Assembly (NCBI GenBank): GCA_035048495.1 | Contig: CM068545.1 | Coordinates: 15,955,702-16,019,701 of the forward strand | Length of the DNA stretch: 64,000 nt | Origin: Euptelea pleiosperma | Taxonomy: Eukaryota; Streptophyta; Magnoliopsida; Ranunculales; Eupteleaceae | Reading direction: 5' to 3' | Part shown: positions 55,601-64,000 of the stretch, piece by piece | Position numbering within the stretch: the first letter of the stretch is position 1 | How the letters are laid out: the number at the start of each line of letters is the position of its first letter | Notes under the pieces: model-generated | What the model was told of the DNA's origin: nothing | The model's database searches: none | The model's input: only the letters and a program-made list of their open reading frames with translations | Position numbers and translations under genes: made by a program

Positions 55601-58600
55601 GTTTTCTTACTTTGAACAGCTTGGAGTTTTCTCATCTCAGATTTTTCAAGAGTCTCGCCGAGCGAAGATTTGGAGGAGAAAAAATTGTAATTTTGTCTAC
55701 TTCCCCTTACCCTTACATTGATCTTGGCTTTGTGTTTTAGTGATTTTTATCCTTTTCTTAATGCAGCACCTACCTATGACATGGAGAAAAACTGTAATTT
55801 AGAAATTGCTGCTCAAATTTCACATGTCTCGTCCACTCAAAATGGTACTCAACTTCAATCAGTACGATTTCTGTTTTTTTTTTTTTTTTTTGTCAAAGCT
55901 GTCAATGATTTTTTCTCCATTGGTTCTTCATATAAAATCCATACTGATACACATTGTTATTGATTAATACATTGGTAAAAACATTTCATCATAATTTATA
56001 AAATAGTACCCTTTGTAGCCTTAAAATGGGTGGATGGAGGCAGGGATTGTTTGTGGTGACTAGCTAACTTGATTGACCATAATATTGAATTGGTTAGAAG
56101 ACAAACTATAATCTTCTCCATACGCTAAGGAATGCAAATGATTTTACGGTTACTTTAGCAAATGATGGTGTAAATGGAGAAACTTTTTTATACTAGCAAC
56201 TCTTTTCCTAATCTTTGTTGTTAATTATCAAAGTCAATAAATAAATTAAAGTTAGTACTCTTAATTGGATGCACAGAAAAACCATTCCAGCCTACTAATG
56301 TCAGTAATCCATTCAACAGCTGAGCCATGAGATATAAATAATAGTTTCTTAGTTCTCACCTATAATCAGAGAGCCATATTACCTAGACGAGACATTTAGT
56401 TTAACTAGTATGCAAGGCAACCTCTTGATATCTTTGTGCACAAAATGTCCAATGTTAGGAATTGACTGTCCAAATTCCATCTGATTTGTCATACAAGATA
56501 AGCCCATAAAGTGCAAATGATATATTAGCATGACTATCAATTCAAATTCAAACATTTTCGCATTTATTCTCTAACTGAAAGAATTTATTCACTCTTCCTT
56601 GGGGCCTAATGATTCTCATTTGTTTGTTTTTTTTCTATTTCCAAAGAAGAAGATCTCATGGAAAAAATTACTAAGATGAAGTTTGGATCCAAGCAAACTC
56701 TTAGGGACTAACATTTGATTTATTTTTCTCTTGGATGGGACAAATTAAAGGAAAGTCTACATGGTCTTTTATCTTGCCACTTTACTTTCCTTTTTCCAGC
56801 TTCCCTTTCAAACTTAAAAGTAAGTCATCTCATTGGAGTACAAATACTGCAAATACCTTATTAAATGCTTATGATGTGTATTTTTGGTTGGATGATCGAA
56901 GAAACCTTTGGAACCTCTCAATTTTCGTATGTTGTAGGATATTTGAGGAAACTTTTGTTTCTTTCCAATATACAGTTTTTTGGTTGTTCCCAATGTTTCA
57001 TCTTTTGCTCGTTTTCAAATACTTCACCTTGTTCATGACTCACAATGGTTTTCTCATTCGCTGAACTTAAAGAGCATTATATTAAATGCATATGCATGAT
57101 TCATTCATTCCACATCTTTCTAGCATATTCAACTCCTTTTCCGAACCAACTCAATATGCATGCAACTATAGGTTTTCTTTTTTCCCATGCAGTGCAATGC
57201 ATTGTGGAGCGTGTTGTGGCTCATCTATTATAGATAGAAAGTAATACCCCTGATCTTTGTAAATTTTCAATGCCATTTGGCATGACAATGTGCTGAAATA
57301 TATTTACTCATTTCAAGTTGCTAAGTTGCTTCTCACCTGCTAGTAGATGGAGATCGGGAGCGTTATCATTTGGAAGGAATAATGGAGAGTCCTGGGGATG
57401 ATGATAGAGAGTGCTTCTTGCCCATAAGGTTAAATGCTACTTCTGTCAACATTGACGTTTACTACAACAAAGCAGTTAACTACACCTTGATGGTCACCTT
57501 TGTATCCTTCATAATTATGACTTCTGTGATTCTTTGCCCCATCATTATCATGTGTTCTCGGTTGAGTCCTTAATATCTTTATGCATCAGATCTCTTTCCT
57601 TCAAGTTCTTCTGTTAATTCGACAAATGGAACATAGCAATACTCAGTCTGTAAGTATATATTTTTTTCTAACAATGGTTGAAGGCCTTTCTATATATGTA
57701 TATTTAGGAAGAATAATTGCATATGCGCACAAGGAATACTTTATTGCTCGGGTTCATTTTATCCTCTTGACTTTATAGTATTATATCTCATTATAGTTTT
57801 TTACTTTTTCAGGGAGCAGCTAAAGTTTCAGTTTTAATGATTGGGCAACAAGCCATCATGGATTCTTATCTTTGTCTTTTACATCTAACTGCAGGGATAT
57901 TAGTTGGTAAGCTTTGTACATTATCAGTATCATTGTGTCAGCAGTTATAGCGGTGTCTTTTAAAAGCTTAGTAGAGGTTTGTAATTTCCATATTTGTTCT
58001 TCCACACCATTTGACATTTTGCTATCAACCATTTGTTTAATCTACTGTAGAGAGTGTAAAATAACCGAGGATCCCTCCAACTTTCAAAAAACCAAACTGA
58101 CCAGCCTCGTTTACTCCTTCTGGCCAGTTTGGCCCTGTCAATACTGTTGTAAATAAGGTTGTAACTAGTAGATGAAGGTTGTAGAGAGAAGATGAAAAAA
58201 GTGTAATGGAGGCGGAAGAAGGTGGAGAAGGAGATTAGGGTTAGAGAGTTTGGCCAGTTTGGCCCTGTCAATACTGTTGTAAATAAGGTTGTAACCAATA
58301 GATGAAGGTTGTAGAGAGAAGAGGGAAAAAGTGTAATGGAGGCGGAAGAAGATGGAGAAGGAGATTAGAGTTAGAGAGAGAAGTTGTGCGAAGAAGAGAG
58401 AATGAATTGTTAATTCATTCTTTTTTTTTATAAGTATAATCTGATATTAAAGAAAAGCGAAGAAATACAACAGGCCTAAGAGGTCGAGATGACCTTCAAA
58501 AGGCAAAGACACAAACAACTGATACAGAGATACAAAAGGTAAAGAAGAGACGCTCAGGAGAGCCCCTACTAAAGAAGCATCTCGACTACAAATTAAATCT

Positions 58601-61600
58601 CATCGAAAGACAAAATCCTCAAAGAAGAGGCCCCGACACTCAAAAGAAACTTTGGACCAAAGATACAGTAAGCCCTTAATGTTAAGGATGATGTTCTCCT
58701 TTAACGCCTCCCTTCCTTTAAATACCCGAAGATTGCGTTCCTTCCACAGACCCCAGCATATGGCAAAAGGGAGCATGCGCCATAAAATGCGACCTCTAGT
58801 GGAGATGGAAGATGTGACCCAACCGGAAGTGAGCTGCAACAAAGAGGTGGGGAATACCCAACTAATACCGAACTCCGATAGGAAAGCTGTCTAGATCTTC
58901 CTAGCCAATGTGCAATGTATAAATAGATGATCAACAGATTCCCCGCTATGTTTGCACAGAGCAATAGTCCAAATAATCTTACTGGCTCTCAAGTGGTCCA
59001 CTGTGAGGATTTTATCCAAAGAAGCCACCTAATAGAAAAAAGCAATCTTTGATGGAACCTTAGATCCCCAAACAAAAGAAGCCAAGAACCGAATCTCAAG
59101 GCCTGGAACTAAAGATCTGTAAAAGGATTGGACCAAGAATCTACCGTCTTTCGACCATCTCTATATCCGTTTGTCTGGTCTGGAGGGAGATAACTGACTA
59201 TCCTGAAGGCGGGCAATCAAACGGGCTACTGCATCAATCTCCCAATCATTCAGGCATCTCTTGAATCCAAAGTTCCAAGCCAAATTCTCCCCTTCACCAA
59301 CTAAACATTGAGAAATAGCGCCATTCTTATTGTCTGATATTGAATATAGCTCGGGGAATTTTTCCTTGAGAGGGCAATTACCGCACCATCGGTCCTCCCA
59401 AAAGCGAACTCGATCGCCACTTCCCTCCCTATAAGAAATCCCCAAGGCAAACTTTTCGAACATCTTCATTATTCCTTTCCAAACACTGCAGCCATAAGGA
59501 AGAGGAACAACTCTCCCATCCCAATCAAACTCCATCACCCCATACTTGCTAGCCAATGCTTTTCTCCATAAGTTGGATAATTCCTCCCCGAACCTCCATA
59601 ACCATTTTCCCAGAAGAGCGGCATTCATCTCAGACAAACTCCTAATCCCAAGCCCTCCCTCCTCCTTAGGACGACAAATTGATTTCCAGTTAACCAAATG
59701 AAACTTTCCCATCCCATCTTGATCGTGCCAAAGGAAATTTCTCATGATTTTCTCTAGGGCCTTCGCTACTCCTTTAGGGATAGAAAACAACGACATGACG
59801 TAAAGGGGCAGACTGGATAAGCAATGCTTCAGGAGGACTAGTTTACCTCCTTTGGATAGGTACTTGGATTTCCAAAGAGCAAGCTTACTATCGAACCTCT
59901 CAATGATCGGGTCCTAGATGGATGTCGATCTGTAGTTTGCCCTAAGGGGTAGCCCAAGATACGATGTAGGCAAACTGCCTTCTCCACACCCCAAAATATC
60001 TGCAAGCGCCCCCAAATTAGAGACCCCACCCCATAAATTGTGCTCTTAGCCATATTAATCTCAAGACCCAATGCCACTTCGAAGAATACTAAAATGCCTC
60101 TCAAGAACCTCAGCTGGGATGGGGAATCCCCTATGAAAATCAAGGTATCATCTGCAAATTGAAGGTGAGAAATCTCCTCAACTCCTGTACCAACCTTGAA
60201 ACCTCTGATAATCCCATAATCCGTTGCCCTGGTGATAATCCTCCCCAGAGCTTCCGCCACCACTATGAAAAGATAAGGCGAAAGAGAGTCCCCTTGTCTC
60301 AAGCCCCTAGATCCACGAAAGTAACCAGCCGGCGTCTCATTGATAAGGATGGAAAAAGAGGCCGATGATATGCACTTACCGATCTATCTTCTCCATTTAA
60401 GACCAAAACCCATCCTCTCCAACATATAGTCCACAAAACTCCAGCTTACATGGTCATAAGCTTTCTCCATGTCTATATTGCAGATAGGCACCCTGCCTTG
60501 CTCATGGAGTCGATACATTCATTGGCAAGAAGAACCCCAGGGATCTGCTTCCCTTTCGCAAAAGCACCTTGCAGAGGGGAGATGACTGAAGCTAATACTC
60601 TACGAATTCTAGAGGCTAGGGTCTTGGCCAGAATCTAATACACGCTACCCACCAAACTAATGGGTCTGAAATCAGCTATGTTCTCGGCCCCCTGCTTCTT
60701 AGGAACCAAAACAATGAAGGTTCTATTAGACGTGTAGTCTAAGTAACCTTCTGCAAAAAAAAAAAACACTATGAATAACTGTCATCAAATCCTCTCCCAC
60801 CACATCCTAGCGCACCTTAAAGAAAGCTATGGTAAAATCGTCCAGCCCCGGGGGTTTTGTCACCAGCTAGGTTTGCTATTGAATTCCTTATCTCGTCTTT
60901 AGAAAAAGGCCTTGCCACCCATTCTCTATCTTATGAACTGATCCTGTCAAAGTGAAGGCCATCCAGAAGAGGTCTCATTGTCTCCAACTCCCTGTACAAC
61001 CCAGAATAAAAATCCACCATTCCTTTTCTGATGCTATCCTCGTCTTCCAACACCGAACCCTCAACTACAAGACGGGCTATGTAGTTCCTTTTGCGGTGAA
61101 CATTGGCCATCTTATGGAAGAAACTAATGTTATTGTCTCCCTCCTTCAACCACCGAATTCGAGACTTCTGTTTCCAACAAATCTCCTCCAAGTTAACAAT
61201 ATGTTGGAATTCCGCCTTAAGATTGGTTCTCCTCGTGCGGGCCTCCAATGACAAAGGGACGTCTTCCTCCTCCCTGTCAAGAGAAGAAATCTCCTTAAGG
61301 ATGGCTGCCCTTCTCTGATCCGTTCTACTGAACTCCTCCTTCCACTGTTTTTATCTTCCCTTTTAAAGCTTTGAACTTGCTCATTGTTAATTCATTCTCT
61401 CTCACACACTGCATATATATATATATGATGGGGAGAACCCCTACGAAAGAGTAGCACTATTCATGTGAATAGTGATAACTCAAAAAGAACACCCACGTGG
61501 GAAGTGGGACGCAGCCCACTTGAGACACCCATGTGGGTGTATTACATAAACTCAAACAAATACCAGCTTGTCGGTCTGACCATGTTGACACCATCTGTAA

Positions 61601-64000
61601 GCACGACACTTCTGGCCATTCGGGCCATGTCAACCCCTCTTGGTTGGTCTACCATGTTGATGCCCTCTGTCATCATGACGCCTTTTGGCCGGTCTGGCAA
61701 TGTCAATACCTCTTGGTTGATCTGACCATGTCAACTCCCTATGTCATATTGATGCCTTCTAGCCGGGCTGGCCATGCCAATGCTTTCTGGTTGGTCTGAC
61801 CATGTTGACACCCTCTGTCATCATGACTCTTGGCCAGTCTGGGCATGTCGATGCCTCCTGGTTGGTTTGACCATATCGACGCACTTTGTCATCACGATGA
61901 CTTCTGGCCATATGCCCTCTGTCATTGTGATACCTTCTGGATGATCTGGCTGTCTCAATGCCTCCTAATGGTCTGATTATGTTGACATCTTTTGGGTCTT
62001 ATAACCACATAAATTAACTTCCACTGCCGTGGCGGGTGATAGCCATTTGCGGGTTACGAGTGAACTGTAGGATTGGCGGCGAGATGAGGATGTATAAGCT
62101 AGTGTTGGGGCCTAGATGACCCTTTATCAAGGCAAGTATTCAAAGAATGAGTCTGGAGGCTCTGATACCATGTAGAATTTGGGAAGAAGAAGAAGAAGAA
62201 GAATAGGATAAAAGGGAGACTCTCTTGCCTATGTGTATTTATATATATGTGGTACAAAAGTACATGATGCCCTTAATGGACAGAGGACTCAACATACATC
62301 AGGTATCAAATGTGAGGCCAACCAACTCCCAGGAATAAAACACAATGGATAATACCATTACATCCTCCTACATATGCATTCATACTAGCAGGCATACATA
62401 CTTTTGTGCATGTTTGCTTGCAACTTCCCCACTGACCTGATTGTTGAAAGCAAGAAGAAAGAGGTACCGGTCGCAGTGCGTTATGCATATGCATGTTTCC
62501 CACCTATAACTTTGAATTCAGGCTTTTATGTGAACTTTACTTTAAATTATTTTCTAAATACATTGATGTACTTAGTTTTGAATGGATTACGTAGTTCATG
62601 TCTATTTCTATTTGCTTTTTGCTCTATATCAAAGTTGTTCTAAATTCTAACACCTGTGCTGGTACTTGTGGAACTATATGTGCTTCTTACACCTTCATTA
62701 TATAGTCTTACTTGTCTGAGTTCTTTTTTAACCTCATTTGTTTTTTTATCTGATCCTAGACCATTAATTAATTTATGGTACACGCATTAAGTAAAAATCG
62801 CTGTTGATGTGTGCATACAGAATCCCTCTTTAATGCTTTTGCCACAGCTGCCTTCTTCAAGTTCGTTGTTTTCTCCATTTTTGAGATGAGATATCTTCTT
62901 GCAATATGGAAAGCAAGTAGGCCTATGAATAATGCAGAAGGATGGGAGACAATGCGACGTGAGCTATCAGTTCTTTATAGTCGTTTCTGTAAGTAGTCTT
63001 GCTGAATCAAAGCTATTTTATTAACATCTTATTGCTAAAAGAAATGTCAGGTTCTTCAATGTGATAACTGTTTGTGGTGAATCTTTATACTGAACAGTAA
63101 TATTATTTTTGTAGATGGGATTCTTTTGGGAGGCATTATAGTCATGTATGAGCTTCACAAATTTCTGCGGCCTATTCTTCTCGTTCTGTACTCCTTTTGG
63201 ATCCCTCAAATAGTCACTAATGTTGTACGTGATTCAAGAAAACCATTACATCCTCATTACATATTAGGTATGACTGTCACTCGGCTGGCAATCCCGTTAT
63301 ATGTCTTTGGTTGCCCAAACAACTTCATGCGCATAGAGCATGACAAGAATTGGTGTATCTGTTTGGGAGTATTCATGGGACTCCAAGCATCAATTCTTCT
63401 TCTTCAACATTATCTTGGATCTCGGTGCTTCATTCCACATCAGGTTTGAATTTTCTCATATTATTTCCTTCTTACATTTCTTTGTGCATCCTAATGTACA
63501 CCATCAGATGCCAGAAAATATTATTTTCAATATCAACAGTATCTATTTATTTTGAATGTGTGCTAGCCCCTAAGATATCCTACGAAGTTCTTAATATTCT
63601 AGCAAAACGCATGGACCCCTTTGGGCCCGCCACCTCAGCTGCCTTATGAGAAAATCCCACAGAGAAGAGGCTTGGAATGACTCCAGAAAACTGTTCCCTA
63701 TTTTAAATATCTCTTAGAATATTCTGTGCAGTTTGTAATGATGTACGAATTGTGATCTCTTTTCAGTGTCAGGTGAAAAATCATTATATTTGTTAAGGGT
63801 TCTGTTTGACAATTATGCTTACTAAATATAATCTGCTGGTAATTGTGTCTTTCACATAATAGCTAATAATCATTGAAGAAGTGTATGTGTTGTTTCTATT
63901 TGTGATCTTGGGGTTCATGGTCTTCCATGACTCTCAGACGGAGCATGACATTGAGACTCTTGTCTTACAATGTCGCTCCACCATCAGAAAAAGACAACAA
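43694..64000 (+). CDS. FLY1: FLYING SAUCER 1/TUL1-like transmembrane RING E3 ubiquitin ligase, 5' 12 exons (504 aa, partial)
   Basis: Exons: 43694-43876, 44931-45003, 45290-45417, 52907-53022, 55062-55122, 55620-55686, 55767-55844, 57347-57501, 57590-57649, 57813-57906, 62821-62988 and 63115-63443. All have GT-AG borders and matching phases, with no internal stop. An N-terminal hydrophobic signal ([19 protein letters not shown]) precedes a lumenal domain ([74 protein letters not shown]). From about residue 280 come roughly six membrane helices (for example [38 protein letters not shown]). The family are endomembrane E3 ligases; Arabidopsis FLY1 controls pectin methyl-esterification in seed-coat mucilage through recycling of pectin methylesterases. 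The C-terminal RING domain is expected next but does not appear before the edge: 63444-64000 reads as intron. FLY1 and its paralogue FLY2 cannot be separated here. An alternative start is 43724. Introns 3 (7.5 kb) and 10 (4.9 kb) are swollen by retroelements. Confidence 0.88.
43877..44930 (+). other. FLY1-like intron 1
   Basis: A 1054-bp AT-rich intron, donor gttagt and acceptor tttttgcag. Nothing else recognised. Confidence 0.6.
45914..48111 (+). pseudogene. 5'-truncated Ty1-copia element with 3' LTR, FLY1-like intron 3
   Basis: It starts inside the integrase C-terminus ([20 protein letters not shown]). It then shows reverse transcriptase ([48 protein letters not shown]) and RNase H pieces ([49 protein letters not shown]). 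Several stops and frameshifts interrupt it, and the YVDD region is damaged ([10 protein letters not shown]). The polypurine tract gagggggag ends at 47910 and a 201-bp LTR (TG...CA, 47911-48111) follows. Gag, protease, most of integrase and the 5' LTR are missing. Sense with respect to the host gene. Confidence 0.8.
47911..48111 (+). repeat. 3' LTR of the copia element
   Basis: It starts TGTTGTCAGGGTAGTATAG right after the polypurine tract and ends ctactgttagaaca. It contains a TC-rich stretch (48010-48065). The end point is inferred from the TG...CA rule and the change of sequence character; no second LTR is present to confirm it. Confidence 0.6.
48530..48890. mobile_element. LTR-like insertion inside the antisense copia
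   Basis: It interrupts the copia frame between the [24 protein letters not shown] segment and the RNase H segment. It contains ttttataaataggatgtaat (TATA-like box), repeated taggattttatta motifs, and ggtgcgaaaccaca / ggtgcgaattcaagc repeats. This fits a solo LTR or small LTR element. Ends approximate; no target duplication identified. Confidence 0.45.
49395..49830. other. possible organelle-derived fragment inside the antisense copia
   Basis: This block, placed in the copia RT just after the catalytic box, differs in composition from everything around it: balanced base composition, gcgacgctactagcgcgcaa, ttgcgagctcgctaccaccc and a CCCCGCCCCCCCGGG run. The texture resembles plant mitochondrial intergenic DNA. 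It lacks inverted ends and coding motifs. Assignment to mitochondrial DNA is a guess from texture and needs an alignment. Confidence 0.3.
51348..52770 (+). pseudogene. 5'-truncated L1-type LINE (LINE-B), FLY1-like intron 3
   Basis: Only the C-terminal part of ORF2 is present: [12 protein letters not shown] and [10 protein letters not shown] (end of RT), [24 protein letters not shown], the 195-codon open block with [20 protein letters not shown], then [18 protein letters not shown] (zinc-binding C-x2-C...H...C) and [13 protein letters not shown] before the stop. Only a couple of stops interrupt it, so it is fairly young. The 3'UTR carries AGGTCATCTCGACC and a TTACCAATAAAAAA tail. GTTTGTTTGATTT at the left (51335-51347) resembles GTTGTGTTTGATTT just after the tail, a decayed target duplication. 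Confidence 0.8.
53023..55061 (+). other. FLY1-like intron 4
   Basis: T-rich 2.0-kb intron. Nothing recognised beyond AT-rich sequence. Short ORFs (for example 53158-53374 and 54473-54746) have no family features. Confidence 0.5.
55215..55490. repeat. GC-rich element, decayed, FLY1-like intron 5
   Basis: It begins tagggctgtctattggcc and ends cagccgtttgacagc. The ends pair (ggctgtc / gacagc) and the interior is rich in GGCC, GGGC and CAGGC motifs, like 1670-2107 and 42225-42693 but more diverged. No target duplication was identified. Intron 5 (497 bp) is more than half this element. Confidence 0.5.
55845..57346 (+). other. FLY1-like intron 7
   Basis: A 1.5-kb AT-rich intron with a T run near 55875. 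No repeat family or coding segment recognised. Confidence 0.5.
58121..58380. repeat. tandem duplication, 130-bp unit x 2, FLY1-like intron 10
   Basis: tggccagtttggccctgtca starts at 58121 and 58251. The units also share ggttgtagagagaag, gtgtaatggaggcggaagaa and ggagaaggagatta and differ at about ten positions by eye. It lies just left of the LINE-C insertion site. Confidence 0.85.
58422..61382 (-). pseudogene. 5'-truncated L1-type LINE (LINE-C) with perfect 16-bp target duplication, FLY1-like intron 10
   Basis: ATTGTTAATTCATTCT is exact at 58406-58421 and 61383-61398. The - strand ends ...ttatactTATAAAAAAAAA next to the left copy. ORF2 pieces from 5' to 3': linker ([20 protein letters not shown]), reverse transcriptase ([32 protein letters not shown] with the FADD box intact), [36 protein letters not shown] and the end [12 protein letters not shown]. 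The endonuclease and ORF1 are missing through 5' truncation. A few frameshifts and stops inactivate it. The 3'UTR contains the GGTCATCTCGACC signature. Antisense to the host gene. Confidence 0.88.
61570..61990. repeat. minisatellite, about 75-bp unit, 5-6 diverged copies, FLY1-like intron 10
   Basis: Recurring blocks ggtctgaccatgttgacacc, ctctgtcatcatgac, ccttctggccggtctgg and ccatgtcaatgcctcctggt repeat in order with many substitutions. Start points include about 61573, 61645, 61720 and 61790. Reading frames through it (for example 61465-61799) come from the periodicity, not from selection. Confidence 0.75.
62160..62330 (-). repeat. possible antisense LTR end with primer-binding site, FLY1-like intron 10
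   Basis: On the - strand TGGTATCAGAGC (62160-62171) is the standard tRNA-iMet primer-binding site of plant copia elements, preceded by ...caaattctaca, an LTR-type CA end. The presumed LTR lies to the right (from 62172) and holds an AAG microsatellite and a tttatatatatgtgg segment. The far boundary is unclear and no coding region of the element was recognised. Confidence 0.5.
63444..64000 (+). other. FLY1-like intron 12, cut by the window edge
   Basis: Donor gtttga at 63444. No downstream segment matches the expected RING exon (CVICM...HFFH...C-x2-C). A tccatcagatgccagaaaat stretch at about 63503 faintly recalls the start of the next family exon but soon meets a stop, so it is not called. Confidence 0.5.

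Noticed and set aside
61465..61799. two overlapping ORFs of 86-88 codons
   Set aside because: Generated by the minisatellite periodicity; both frames are open for the same reason and neither resembles a protein family.
63503..63540. possible next FLY1-like exon after a cag at about 63504
   Set aside because: Only the first three or four residues resemble the family, then the frame fails; the RING exon is more likely beyond the window.

Overview
The window is nuclear DNA of a flowering plant. It is AT-rich, and its genes are interrupted by GT-AG introns of about 80 bp to 8.8 kb, with a high load of Ty1-copia, L1-type LINE, SINE and small inverted-repeat (MITE/foldback) elements. Taxon is an inference only: the proteins are generic angiosperm, and nothing in the sequence fixes the lineage (a woody, repeat-rich lineage such as a magnoliid or basal eudicot would fit).

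Three protein genes, all on the + strand, can be rebuilt exon by exon with consistent splice phases. (1) An SMG7-like (EST1/SMG7 family) gene, coding 12995-18801, 5 coding exons, 1057 aa, probably preceded by a spliced leader that carries upstream ORFs. (2) A small two-helix membrane protein of the Pkr1 (V-ATPase assembly, ER) family, 21854-31135, 3 exons, 112 aa, with an 8.8 kb second intron. (3) The first 12 coding exons (504 aa) of a FLYING SAUCER 1/TUL1-like transmembrane RING E3 ligase, 43694 to beyond the right edge. The catalytic RING exon is not in the window.

Layout: 1-10.95 kb is a gene-free block of stacked short palindromic elements, tandem repeats and a LINE 3' scrap. 10.95-19.35 kb is the SMG7-like gene with a decayed copia scrap in intron 4. 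19.36-21.6 kb holds a foldback element nested in another, then three MITE copies that end about 240 bp before the Pkr1 start codon. 21.85-31.1 kb is the Pkr1-family gene, whose intron 2 carries an old LINE itself hit by two insertions. 31.1-43.4 kb is a second MITE-dense intergenic block with nested elements, a duplicated 0.4-0.6 kb segment, a tRNA-derived SINE and GC-rich elements. 43.4-64 kb is the FLY1-like gene, whose introns 3 and 10 carry two copia remnants, two LINE copies, an LTR-like insertion, a possible organelle-derived fragment and a minisatellite.

The clearest large-scale pattern is a partition. About 25 copies of one palindromic MITE core lie in the three intergenic stretches (about 26 kb) and none is recognisable inside the three transcribed genes (about 38 kb), where LINE and copia elements sit instead. 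The core is attached to several different terminal sequences and often carries G-box motifs (CACGTG) near its ends, three of which lie within 640 bp upstream of the Pkr1 start codon. All assignments were made by eye, without database searches.
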